Shown here: piece after piece, positions 26,045 through 34,339 of the stretch
Numbering within the stretch: position 1 is the stretch's first letter
Layout of the letters: the number at the start of each line of letters is the position of its first letter
From: Halobellus rufus
Lineage (GTDB): Archaea; Halobacteriota; Halobacteria; Halobacteriales; Haloferacaceae
Assembly (NCBI RefSeq): GCF_000739575.1
Contig: NZ_BBJO01000001.1
Span: 1 to 64,000, forward strand
Length of the DNA: 64,000 nt
Direction: 5' to 3'
The notes under the pieces: model-generated
Told to the model about the DNA's origin: nothing
The model's database searches: none
The model's input: the letters and a program-made list of their open reading frames with translations, nothing else
Made by a program: the position numbers and the translations under genes

Positions 26045-27304
26045 ATGCCATCAATAGATTACGACAGTGCAGCAGACGTCACGAAACGGCTCGAGGAGCG
26101 ACTGGTCGAATCACTCACTGGTGAAACGAGTGTCAGTCGCCGCACGGTCCTCGGCGGGCTCGGTGTTGCCGGGAGTGCAGCCGTCGGACTCGGGAGTTCT
26201 CGGGCAAGTGCCTCGTCCGACCACGACGATGAGGATGAACACGGTAACTTCGGTGCGGTGGGCGAATACCGGGATTTGGATTTCGATCCCCACGAGTTCC
26301 TCACCGCATTCAATACTGGAGACAGCGGGCAGGATAACGTTCCCCAACAGGTCTACGAAGAGAATGGCCGGACCGTGCGGGAGTTCGAGTTCACCGCCGT
26401 CGACACGACGATAGCAATCGCGCCGGGCGTCGAGTTCCAGGCGTGGGCGTACAACGGCCAGGTACCGGGGCCGACGATCCGCGCCGTCGAAGGCGATCTG
26501 ATCCGCGTGAAGTTCACGAATCTGGGACGACACGCACACACGATCCATCCACACCTGAAGAATCTCAACCCGCGAATGGATGGGATTCCTCAGAACGGGC
26601 CTGGCGTCCTCGATACGGGCGAGTCATTCACCTACGAGTGGATCGCCCAACCCGCTGGCACGCACTTCTATCACTGCCACTCACTCCCGTTGAAAGAGCA
26701 CATCCACCGCGGACTCTACGGCACAATCATCGTCGATCCGGATCCCGAGCGCGTCAGGGAGAATCCACGCGAGTACGTCAACTACCCGGGCCCGATTACC
26801 GACGACTTCCGAGAGCAGCTCGTCGAAGAGGCGAAGAGCCGGAATCACGAGTACGCCGAAAACGACGCCGTCAACGAGATGGTGATGGTGATGAACTCAT
26901 TCGATACCAACTTCGACGGCGGTAACGAGGTCTACGCGGCAAACACACGAGCGTTCGGATATGGAGTCGGTGACACCGACGGCAACGGCAACTGGACGGC
27001 GGGCGAGACGAAACGCCCCATCCAGATCAACAAGAACCAACGCCAGCGCGTGTACCTCTCCAATGCAACGGAATTCGACCTCATCAACTCGTTCCACACG
27101 CATTCGCAGTTCTTCGACTACTACGACCACGGGACAACGCTGACGCCGACGAATAAGACCGTGGACACGATCATGCAATGCCAGGCGCAGCGCGGCATCA
27201 TCGAGATCGACTACTCCGATCATGAGCCGGGCCTGTACATGTTCCACGCCCACCAGTCCGAGTTCGCCGAACTCGGCTGGATGAGCTTCTTCGAGGTGGT
27301 CTAA
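26045..27304 (+). CDS. Tat-exported multicopper oxidase
   Basis: 419 residues. The Tat motif SRRTVLGG near residue 36 is followed by a hydrophobic stretch ending ASA. Cupredoxin copper motifs are HTIHPHL, HFYHCHSLPLKEHIH, HTHSQFF and MFHAHQSEFAELGWM; the last two can form a type-1/trinuclear set, and the length fits a two-domain or nitrite-reductase-like enzyme. It acts outside the cytoplasmic membrane and could oxidise Mn(II), Fe(II) or Cu(I). Control by a DtxR-type regulator and the following ZIP transporter favour Mn or Fe. The substrate is inference. Confidence 0.85.
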   Translation: MPSIDYDSAADVTKRLEERLVESLTGETSVSRRTVLGGLGVAGSAAVGLGSSRASASSDHDDEDEHGNFGAVGEYRDLDFDPHEFLTAFNTGDSGQDNVPQQVYEENGRTVREFEFTAVDTTIAIAPGVEFQAWAYNGQVPGPTIRAVEGDLIRVKFTNLGRHAHTIHPHLKNLNPRMDGIPQNGPGVLDTGESFTYEWIAQPAGTHFYHCHSLPLKEHIHRGLYGTIIVDPDPERVRENPREYVNYPGPITDDFREQLVEEAKSRNHEYAENDAVNEMVMVMNSFDTNFDGGNEVYAANTRAFGYGVGDTDGNGNWTAGETKRPIQINKNQRQRVYLSNATEFDLINSFHTHSQFFDYYDHGTTLTPTNKTVDTIMQCQAQRGIIEIDYSDHEPGLYMFHAHQSEFAELGWMSFFEVV

Positions 27305-27305
27305 C

Positions 27306-28556
27306 ATGGCGGATAAGACACGAGACACGACGACGGACGGTGGTGTAACGGCTGACGAAGAGATCACACAACCGCTCGGACTTCCGAAATGGGTCAGTGC
27401 GTTACTCCCAATCGTGTTGCTCGTACTCGTCTTGGGCGTGTTTGCGTTCACGTCACCGCTCGCCGGTGTTCAGAGCGGCGAACCACTTCCCGACGTCACG
27501 GTCACACACACGACGCTTCCGAGCGACGAAACGGTCGTTCTGCACGTCACGAACAACGGGCCCGAATCCGTGACGATATCACAGGTCCTCGTCGACGAAG
27601 CCTACTGGAATTTCCGGGTCGAAGGAGCCGGTGGCGACCAAACGCTCGCGCCAATGGAAAGCGCACAGATTGTGATCCCGTATCACTGGAATCCGGGATG
27701 GGATCTCGAAGTCGCGCTCGTGCTCTCGGATGGAGCGACATTCCATAATACGATCGTCGCTCCGAGTCAGTCACCCGGGTTTAGCCTCAGTCTGCTCGGG
27801 ACGCTTGCAGTAATCGGGCTGTTCGTCGGCGTGATCCCGGTCGCACTAGGGATGCTCTGGTTCCCCTACATCAAGACGATGAGCGATCGCTGGCTGCACG
27901 CCGTGCTCTTGTTTGCGGCCGGCGTACTGGGCTTCTTGGCGTTCGACGCCGGGTTCGAAGCGTTCGAACTCGCCGAACGAGTTCCGGGCGCCTACGAGGG
28001 CAATCTCCTGGTCGTCTTTGGGATCTTCGGTGCACTCCTGCTCGTCCAGGCGATCAGTGCGTGGCGTGAGGGCCGTGTCGCCGCTGGCGATAGTCGGGCG
28101 AGTAGCGGTCTCTGGATCGCGTATCTGGTCGCGGTCGGGATCGGCCTGCACAACCTCGCGGAGGGACTTGCTATCGGGAGTTCGTTCGCACTCGGGCGTG
28201 TGTCGCTCGGCGCATTCCTCGTGATCGGGTTCATGCTCCACAACGTGACGGAAGGCCCGGCTGTCGTCGCGCCGGTGGCCCGCGGAGAGCGGCCGTCGCT
28301 CGGACACTTCGCCGCACTCGGCGTCATCGCCGGCGCACCGGTCATCCTCGGTGGCTGGATCGGTAGTCTTGCCTACTCGCCGACGATCGGTGCCTTCTTC
28401 CTCGCGATCGGGGTCGGCGCAATCCTGCAGGTCGATTGGGAGATCGCCCGAATGGTTCGTGATGCCGGAGGTCGCGTGGCTAGCGCCACGAACCTACTCG
28501 CATTCCTGCTCGGCCTCGCCATCATGTACGTGACTGACCTCTTCGTGGCTCTCTAA
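27306..28556 (+). CDS. ZIP-family metal transporter with extracytoplasmic domain
   Basis: 416 residues. After an N-terminal TM (SALLPIVLLVLVLGVFAF) comes a ~100-residue beta domain, then about eight TMs. LHNLAEGLAIG and LHNVTEGPAVV are the paired HNxxEG metal-site motifs of ZIP permeases. It moves divalent metal into the cytoplasm. It starts 1 nt after the oxidase stop, so they form one operon, probably oxidase-coupled metal uptake or efflux balance. Confidence 0.87.
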   Translation: MADKTRDTTTDGGVTADEEITQPLGLPKWVSALLPIVLLVLVLGVFAFTSPLAGVQSGEPLPDVTVTHTTLPSDETVVLHVTNNGPESVTISQVLVDEAYWNFRVEGAGGDQTLAPMESAQIVIPYHWNPGWDLEVALVLSDGATFHNTIVAPSQSPGFSLSLLGTLAVIGLFVGVIPVALGMLWFPYIKTMSDRWLHAVLLFAAGVLGFLAFDAGFEAFELAERVPGAYEGNLLVVFGIFGALLLVQAISAWREGRVAAGDSRASSGLWIAYLVAVGIGLHNLAEGLAIGSSFALGRVSLGAFLVIGFMLHNVTEGPAVVAPVARGERPSLGHFAALGVIAGAPVILGGWIGSLAYSPTIGAFFLAIGVGAILQVDWEIARMVRDAGGRVASATNLLAFLLGLAIMYVTDLFVAL

Positions 28557-28580
28557 TAGGTAACATCCATTTCTGTAATA

Positions 28581-29003
28581 ATGTCACCCAGGTTCTGCAA
28601 TCGACGAACAGTATTGCGGCTCACCACTGCGACCTTCGCGACTCTCAGCACTTCCGGGTGTCTAAACGGGCAGTCATCGTCGATCCAGACAGTCACGATG
28701 CCCGGCGACCTCACGTTCGAACCGAAGACTGCGACGATCGAAACGGGGGAGACGGTAAAGTGGACGAACGAGAGCGACATCGAGCACACGGTCACAGCGT
28801 ATGAAGACGAGATTCCAGACGAGGCCACGTACTTCGCAAGCGGTGGGTTCGAGTCAGAACGCGCAGCGAGGAACCGTGTCACCGAGGGGCTCATCGCCCC
28901 GGGCGAGGACTACGAGCACACGTTCGATCAACCCGGAACGTACGGTTACTTTTGTATCCCACATGAGAGTTCGGGGATGGTCGGGACAGTTCGTGTGAAA
29001 TAA
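28581..29003 (+). CDS. Halocyanin-type blue copper lipoprotein
   Basis: 140 residues. A Tat-like NRRTVLRL and lipobox-like STSGC at residue 26 mark an exported lipoprotein. The cupredoxin domain has ligands in EHTVTAYED (His) and YFCIPHESSGM (Cys, His, Met). It carries electrons outside the membrane. It is close in sequence to the protein at 48678. It follows the ZIP gene by 24 nt and may be in the same transcript. Confidence 0.88.
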   Translation: MSPRFCNRRTVLRLTTATFATLSTSGCLNGQSSSIQTVTMPGDLTFEPKTATIETGETVKWTNESDIEHTVTAYEDEIPDEATYFASGGFESERAARNRVTEGLIAPGEDYEHTFDQPGTYGYFCIPHESSGMVGTVRVK

Positions 29004-29015
29004 TCGAACAACCGA

Positions 29016-29025
29016 TTTCTTTTTT
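29016..29025 (+). terminator. T-rich archaeal-type terminator
   Basis: A run of T with one C, 13 nt after the halocyanin stop, fits the U-rich termination signals of archaea. No strong stem precedes it. Confidence 0.45.
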
Positions 29026-29055
29026 CTACGGGAGACAGACGAGACCTCTTTACAG

Positions 29056-29568
29056 TCACTCTGGGAGTAGGTTATCAACGAGACGGGTGAATCGGTCGAG
29101 CATCCGACCAGACAGCGACGGGGTGACTTCCTCAAGCAGACGAATGGTTTCCGTCGGCGTGGTCACGACCAACGTCACGTGATTGTGTTTATCCCGTTGT
29201 TTCTTGACGAGGTTCTGCTCTACTAGATGATTGAGATGCCATTCGAGGGTGCTCCGAGCGATCTCAAGTTCGTCTGCGACGGGATCTGGTTTGGAAGGTC
29301 CGTGCTCAAGCAGGTAGAACAGAATGTCTCGGGCCGTTTCTCGACGAAGGACGGCGATTGCCCTCCGTTCACACGGATCGTATTCTTGTGTATAATAATG
29401 CGTCCGTCCGTAGAGGTTTTCTTCGACGATCTGCCCTTGGTTCCGGAGTTTCTTGAGGTGGTACTGGACTTGTCCTGGTGCGAGATCAAGCGCCCGGGTG
29501 ACCGCGTTGAAGTGCTCTCCTGGGTGCGTAGCAATATACTCGTGAATCCGGTCGCGCTGGTGCGTCAT
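29056..29568 (-). CDS. Double winged-helix regulator
   Basis: 170 residues with two helix-turn-helix units: GEHFNAVTRALDLAPGQVQYHLKKLRNQGQI, and PDPVADELEIARSTLEWHLNHLVEQNLV. This is the haloarchaeal MarR/ArsR-like twin wHTH pattern. It overlaps by 4 nt the membrane gene that precedes it. It could control the neighbouring exported redox genes, but no target site was shown. Confidence 0.78.
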   Translation of the reverse strand: MTHQRDRIHEYIATHPGEHFNAVTRALDLAPGQVQYHLKKLRNQGQIVEENLYGRTHYYTQEYDPCERRAIAVLRRETARDILFYLLEHGPSKPDPVADELEIARSTLEWHLNHLVEQNLVKKQRDKHNHVTLVVTTPTETIRLLEEVTPSLSGRMLDRFTRLVDNLLPE

Positions 29569-29903
29569 GGGTTGAAATCGGTCTCCTGGGAGGCGGTTCG
29601 GGAGTGATGAACTGCAGCAATAACGAGTGCGACGAGGACGACATCGAGGCCGTGTTCAAGGAAGTGATGCTCTGCTGGCGAGAACAGGCCTGTGATGGTG
29701 AGTCCTGCAACCGTAGATCGTCCGAGGAGTGCAGCCAAAGCAGCAACGATCAATAGATACGGCCGGGATTGACGCTGGACGAACGCGCCGATCGCAAGTC
29801 CCAGAAGCACCGCTGTGCCCGCAGCCGCGACGGTGATCACCGCGAGCAACGGAAGGGACTGCGAACCGGTGAACTCGCTATGGAGCAGTACGGATCCCGC
29901 CAT
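29565..29903 (-). CDS. Small 3-TM membrane protein
   Basis: 112 residues, three to four TMs. Motifs RQSRPYLLIV, HHFLEHGLDVVLVALVIAAVHHSR. It is paralogous to 33316-33846, which shares the RQSxSYLLVV and HHLVEHALDGLMAVFLLAAV segments. The His-His-x3-His cluster may bind metal or heme. First gene of a two-gene operon with the double winged-helix regulator. Confidence 0.65.
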   Translation of the reverse strand: MAGSVLLHSEFTGSQSLPLLAVITVAAAGTAVLLGLAIGAFVQRQSRPYLLIVAALAALLGRSTVAGLTITGLFSPAEHHFLEHGLDVVLVALVIAAVHHSRTASQETDFNP

Positions 29904-29987
29904 TGCGTCCAGATCGGACCTACAGTCACCTGAGTACGTCGGTTCGAAGAGACGACTGCTGTGGGAGAGTCCTCGTCATAAGAGACC

Positions 29988-31397
29988 TCATCCTGAGACC
30001 ACTGGTTGGGAGATGATCCAGAGCGAGAGGACTGTGTACCCGACCATCAGTACCACCAGCGGCAGGTGTCCACGCCGGGCAGCAGCAGGGGAGTCGTACC
30101 GCCGGACTGCGACGTAGTGAGCAGCGACGACTGCGATGACGTGGCCGACGACGATGAGGACGACTTGCGAGCCCCAGAAGAGGGGGAGAGACAGCCATCC
30201 AAGCGGGCTAACTGATTCGACGCCGGGACTAACCCACCGGACCGAGATGATGATGAGCTGGCCGAGATTCCGGATCACGTAGGGGTAGTTGTGCGCCACT
30301 TCGTACGCGGCGGCGATCGGGAGGACGGTCGGGGCGAACCAACGTGCCGCTGCAATCCAGTCACGCCCCGTCTTCGCCCCAAGTCGTTCGACGACCCAAC
30401 TTCCGATCCCGAAGGTGACGACGAAGCCAGCGAGTCCGACCGCATACAGGAGCACGCTCGATCCGGAACCGGTTCCGAGCGCATCGCGCACGCCGAAGAG
30501 CACGGTCTGAAAGAGGCGCGTGTTGGTGAACCCGTCAAAACTCACCGTATAGACCGTCGCGATGGCGAAGACGATAAGCGGAAAGCTGCCGACGGGATCG
30601 AGACAGCCACGCCACGGCGGACGGAGCGCGACCGTGTACCCGCCATCGTCGGTGCTAGACACATCGATCGGTGCGACACGACCAAAGAGCCGGTAGAACA
30701 CCTCCAGTGGATCAGCATGCCGGAACCACGCCGTCCCGTAGAGGGTGGCGCCACCGACCATCACCAGTGCGTACACGGCGAGTATCACGGTTGTCAGACG
30801 TGGTGACCGGGGGATGACGGTCAGGTTCTCGATGATTCCGATCAGAACGAGGAAGCCGACGATAGCAGGCCATCCTCCGAGAACAGACGGGTAAGTCCCG
30901 AGCACGGCGATAGTACGGCCTTCCAGCCAGACGAGACCACGATAGATAGTCCGCCATGGAGAGAGCGTCCGCCAGGGGTTTCCGAGGAGGATTGCGAGAA
31001 GGGCGACGCCCCGGAACCAAACGGGCCAGGTAAAGACCGTCGCGAAGTTCTCCGCAGCGACCTGACGGCCGACGAATCCGAGCACGAGCGCCATGGCGAC
31101 GCCGACAAGGAAAAGTCCCTGAATCCCGTACCGGAGCGGTTGAGCAATCGGGGATGGCACTGCCAAGACCTGCCGTCGACGCTCCGTTGGCGTTGTGGAT
31201 CGTTCTGTGACGGCCAACCAGAGAGCGGTCAGCGCGACAGTCGCACCGGCACCAGCAAACAGCAATGACAGTGGGAGCGGCGAGTCAAAACGAGACCCAG
31301 CGACTTCGTGGGCACCGGCAACCCCGGAACCAAGAACGAGGACGAAGAGCATGAGAGCGGTCTGTGAAACCCACGAAATATAGCGACGGACTCCCAT
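29988..31397 (-). CDS. Polytopic membrane protein (paralogue A of three)
   Basis: 469 residues, about 11-12 TMs, start MGVRRYIS at 31397 after which a signal-like segment leads to AGAHEVAGS. Family features shared with 38909-40288 and 42116-43627 are GN.W...PWR, YP..LG.WPA, a DPL..FRL.G..AP segment, a Y[EH].AH pair, and a C-terminal YT..SLWII..P. No known transporter or oxidase motif was found. It carries the shared 19-bp upstream motif 34 nt before its start. Confidence 0.7.
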   Translation of the reverse strand: MGVRRYISWVSQTALMLFVLVLGSGVAGAHEVAGSRFDSPLPLSLLFAGAGATVALTALWLAVTERSTTPTERRRQVLAVPSPIAQPLRYGIQGLFLVGVAMALVLGFVGRQVAAENFATVFTWPVWFRGVALLAILLGNPWRTLSPWRTIYRGLVWLEGRTIAVLGTYPSVLGGWPAIVGFLVLIGIIENLTVIPRSPRLTTVILAVYALVMVGGATLYGTAWFRHADPLEVFYRLFGRVAPIDVSSTDDGGYTVALRPPWRGCLDPVGSFPLIVFAIATVYTVSFDGFTNTRLFQTVLFGVRDALGTGSGSSVLLYAVGLAGFVVTFGIGSWVVERLGAKTGRDWIAAARWFAPTVLPIAAAYEVAHNYPYVIRNLGQLIIISVRWVSPGVESVSPLGWLSLPLFWGSQVVLIVVGHVIAVVAAHYVAVRRYDSPAAARRGHLPLVVLMVGYTVLSLWIISQPVVSG

Positions 31398-31431
31398 CAC
31401 GTAGAAATAAACAATTGCTGCTGAAAAGCCA

Positions 31432-31450
31432 CTGTGGTTCACGTCTCGAA
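31432..31450 (-). promoter_or_regulatory. Shared upstream motif TTCGAN-N6-ACCAGAA (copy 1)
   Basis: Minus strand TTCGAG-ACGTGA-ACCACAG, 34 nt upstream of the start at 31397. The ACCA core is kept; the last three bases differ from the other copies. Confidence 0.6.
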
Positions 31451-31505
31451 TCCCCGTGAGACCTGCTATGGCTTTTTGCGCCCGCAGTCGAACATCTCCA
31501 CAGAT

Positions 31506-32753
31506 ATGCGCCCTCGGACGCTGGCAGTGTTGGGTCTCATTGTCCTCGTTGCCGGGGGACTCGCAATCGCTGCATTCACTGGGAGCCAACAGTTCGACGT
31601 GGAGATGACGACCATGTGGGTGAGTGATACGGGTCGTGATACGGGCGGCAATCACCATGCACCGGCAGCGGGTCGAATCCAGGGGACTGGGATGGTCTAT
31701 GCCCCTATCAGTGGTCGTGCGAATACGCGGAACTGCGCGCTCGTCGCGCTCAACGGAACGACGGGGAACAAACGCTGGTCGTACCCGATTCCGGCGGCCA
31801 ACTGCACGATCCACTCGGTAGCCAGTCCGACGCTCGCCGATTTCGACAGCGACGGCACGAAAGAAGTGATCGCGGCGACGACCGAACAGACCGTCACGGC
31901 GTATCATCCACGTACCGGCGACATCGAGTTCCGACACAACCTGACGTCGTACGGCTATACGAAGCCGATCGTCGCCGATTTCGTCGGCGACAGGACACCC
32001 GAGATCATCGTTGTCGACGTCAAGGGGACGGTATTTGTCCTTGAGCCGAACGGGACAGCCGTCTGGTCGAAGCAGCTCTCTTCGTACACATGGGGGCAAC
32101 CAGCCGTCGCTGATTTCGACGGAGACGGGGAGTCTGAATTGACAGTCGCCACTGGGGGGACTGGTAAGCTCTACGTCTTTGAACAGAACGGCTCATTGGC
32201 GTGGGAACAGCCCCAGTCGTACGAGGGGTCGATCACCTGGATGACGACAGGGAATGCAGACGCTGACGATGCTGTGGAAATCGTGGTCGCAACTGCATCT
32301 ACTGGCCGTGTTTCGATGGTCGACGGCGCCTCGGGGGAGCGAGAATGGAGCCGTGACTTCGGGAGCTATGCCGCCGTCCACGCATTCGGTGACGGCGATG
32401 GTGATGGTGAGCCAGAGATCTATGCGGTCGCAAAGGACGGCAAACTCAGAAGTCTCGATGCTGCGACCGGTGAGACGGAGTGGACGACGACACTTACCAC
32501 GAGCGATGTTCAGATGACGCCGCCTCCGTCGCTGGGAGATGTCAACGGCGATGGTGATCCGGAACTGGTGGCCGTCACGAACGACGGCATCGTTTCGGTC
32601 GTCGACCCCGAATCGGGGGCCATATTGGACACGTACAAGCGCGAGACAGCGATCTACACCCATCCACGCCTGGCAGATATCGATGGAGATGGTGACCTCG
32701 AAGCGTTCGTCATGTATGCCGACGGGCGAGTTGTTGCACTCACGTTCAGCTGA
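31506..32753 (+). CDS. Exported beta-propeller (PQQ-like/FG-GAP) protein
   Basis: 415 residues from ATG 31506. An N-terminal hydrophobic segment (LAVLGLIVLVAGGLAIAAF) anchors or exports it. At least six repeats follow of the form ADFDGDGxxELxVAT / DVNGDGDPELVAVT, giving FG-GAP-like calcium loops within a PQQ-type propeller (WSYPIP, WSKQL, WEQPQ). No PQQ dehydrogenase catalytic residues were seen, so it is probably a binding or scaffold protein on the cell surface. It diverges from membrane paralogue A. Confidence 0.78.
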   Translation: MRPRTLAVLGLIVLVAGGLAIAAFTGSQQFDVEMTTMWVSDTGRDTGGNHHAPAAGRIQGTGMVYAPISGRANTRNCALVALNGTTGNKRWSYPIPAANCTIHSVASPTLADFDSDGTKEVIAATTEQTVTAYHPRTGDIEFRHNLTSYGYTKPIVADFVGDRTPEIIVVDVKGTVFVLEPNGTAVWSKQLSSYTWGQPAVADFDGDGESELTVATGGTGKLYVFEQNGSLAWEQPQSYEGSITWMTTGNADADDAVEIVVATASTGRVSMVDGASGEREWSRDFGSYAAVHAFGDGDGDGEPEIYAVAKDGKLRSLDAATGETEWTTTLTTSDVQMTPPPSLGDVNGDGDPELVAVTNDGIVSVVDPESGAILDTYKRETAIYTHPRLADIDGDGDLEAFVMYADGRVVALTFS

Positions 32754-32802
32754 TGCTGTGTGTCGACGGAGGGTGGGATAGTTCTAGGTGTCCGGTGCGT
32801 GA

Positions 32803-33279
32803 TTACGGGTAATTCGATGGAGGCTCGTGAGAGAGGTTACTCCTGGGTGCTGCTCCGCCTGCAATATACCCCTCCACGGCGAAGAGAGCCATCGACAGGA
32901 GAATAAGCGGCACCATCAGAATGTTTCCAGTGTATAGCCACGAAAGCTGACGTATCCCAATGGGATAGGTAGCGAGGAGGTAGTTGATTCCCCACAGTGC
33001 ACTGTAATCGGCACGCGGAATGACGTAACTCATACCGAGCCAGAGGGTGACCCCGAACAGCAACCCGCCGATGAGTCCGGTCAGGAGTCCATGCACGGCA
33101 CGCGTTTGCCATCCTCCGCTCGTGAACCGGCCAGCAACGAGCCCGCCGACTAGTCCAGTAGTGAGGGTGAAGACGACCCCAACCCACATGATCGCCCCCG
33201 GGAGCGAGACGAAATTAGCCACCAGTATCGCCAGAACCTCGACCAGAACTCCCAGAGCGATCGCATCTCGACGTATCAT
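32803..33279 (-). CDS. Small membrane protein with glycine-rich TMs
   Basis: 158 residues, four TMs (LVEVLAILVANFV, GVVFTLTTGLVGGLVAG, LLTGLIGGLLFGVTLWLG, ILMVPLILLSMALFAVEGYIAGG). It resembles haloarchaeal DUF5518-like membrane proteins by pattern. Function unknown. Convergent with the propeller gene. Confidence 0.6.
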   Translation of the reverse strand: MIRRDAIALGVLVEVLAILVANFVSLPGAIMWVGVVFTLTTGLVGGLVAGRFTSGGWQTRAVHGLLTGLIGGLLFGVTLWLGMSYVIPRADYSALWGINYLLATYPIGIRQLSWLYTGNILMVPLILLSMALFAVEGYIAGGAAPRSNLSHEPPSNYP

Positions 33280-33315
33280 TGTCAGTCAGGTCTTCGTGCA
33301 AGGTGGGTGAGGATG

Positions 33316-33846
33316 TTATATCTCATCACCCATAACCGTCCAGAGTCGTGCCAATCGAGCATCTGGGGACTGTGCGGACTGATCTGAGTTGTAACCCGTT
33401 TCGCGATGGTCACGAGTATTCATGTGGCGTGTCGGTGGTGTTCGAGCGTTGTAGACAGCAGCCAACAGAAACACAGCCATGAGTCCATCAAGCGCGTGTT
33501 CGACGAGGTGGTGCTGGCTGATCGGGATTACTTTCCCGAGAGCGAGGCTTCCAAGCACGGCCTTTGCGACGAGCGTTCCGAGGGCCAGCACGACGAGGAG
33601 GTAGGAATGGGATTGCCGTCGAACGAAGGCGAAGAGTCCGAGACTCACCAGGACGGCTGAGGCAACCCCGCTCAAAACGAGTACCGGGAACAACGCAGTA
33701 TCGATGGGCTGGAGGTTGGCTCCGACGTGGAGAGGGGTGGTGCTACAACTCGCGACACACGAATGGGAGAGCGGGGTGGATATAGGCAACTCCATGCCAG
33801 CACGCGTCTCAGGCCCAGCCAAGTCGACGCCACTTCCATCGATCAT
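33316..33846 (-). CDS. Membrane protein, paralogue of 29565-29903
   Basis: 176 residues. A Cys-containing N-terminal extension precedes three TMs. RRQSHSYLLVVLALGTLV and QHHLVEHALDGLMAVFLLAAVYNAR match the smaller paralogue. The C-terminal ~45 residues are soluble. The ATG overlaps the HiPIP-like stop by 4 nt, so the two proteins are probably made and used together, with the HH...H cluster a possible cofactor site. Confidence 0.65.
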   Translation of the reverse strand: MIDGSGVDLAGPETRAGMELPISTPLSHSCVASCSTTPLHVGANLQPIDTALFPVLVLSGVASAVLVSLGLFAFVRRQSHSYLLVVLALGTLVAKAVLGSLALGKVIPISQHHLVEHALDGLMAVFLLAAVYNARTPPTRHMNTRDHRETGYNSDQSAQSPDARLARLWTVMGDEI

Positions 33847-34208
33847 GCGGATGTCTCCTTATAGGGCGCGTAGATCGCACACCACGCATCCGGTTCGATA
33901 TATCCCTCGACGACACTGCAGGCACCAAGCCCGTCACCGTTCCGATCCGGAATATAGTATCGACAGGTCGCACACGTTTGCTTGCGCTCGCCGACTGCAG
34001 AGGAGTAGTTCGCACCGCCCTTCGAAGTGAGCGTCCCAGGATCACGTTTCGTTCCGCCTTGACTGGTCGCTGTTCGATACGCGGCTGGAACGGACCCCTG
34101 GAGTTCCTTCGGGCCAGCTGCGCCGATACACCCAGCAACACCGACGAGTGACAAACTCCCGACCTGACGGAGTATCGACCGACGTGACGTCCGCCGAGTC
34201 TCACCCAT
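33843..34208 (-). CDS. HiPIP-like iron-sulfur protein, Tat-exported
   Basis: 121 residues from ATG 34208; the TTG at 34235 is less likely. A Tat motif SRRSILRQ and lipobox-like VAGC at the start show export and lipid anchoring. The C-terminal domain has CATC, then CSVV 14 residues on and WCAIYAP 12 further, i.e. C-x2-C-x14-C-x12-C, the high-potential iron-sulfur protein pattern for a [4Fe-4S] cluster. It would carry electrons outside the membrane. It has the shared upstream motif at 34242-34260. Confidence 0.8.
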   Translation of the reverse strand: MGETRRTSRRSILRQVGSLSLVGVAGCIGAAGPKELQGSVPAAYRTATSQGGTKRDPGTLTSKGGANYSSAVGERKQTCATCRYYIPDRNGDGLGACSVVEGYIEPDAWCAIYAPYKETSA

Positions 34209-34241
34209 TATGATAGTAATATGCGTGCCGTCCAAAACGAA

Positions 34242-34260
34242 TTCTGGTCCGATTCTCGAA
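34242..34260 (-). promoter_or_regulatory. Shared upstream motif TTCGAN-N6-ACCAGAA (copy 2)
   Basis: Minus strand TTCGAG-AATCGG-ACCAGAA, 33 nt upstream of the HiPIP start. It is identical in all 19 bases to the plus-strand copy at 35841-35859, on the other side of the IS element. Confidence 0.8.
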
Positions 34261-34339
34261 CCAGGGCTACGTACTCGCTACGGGTATTGCTCCTCTTGGA
34301 ATGATCCGAGACGAAGCTTGCGTTACAACGAGTCAACTG

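Noticed and set aside
31398-32099. N-terminal extension of polytopic paralogue A
   Set aside because: It overlaps most of the propeller gene on the other strand and is Arg-rich; the family starts at the signal-like segment from 31397.
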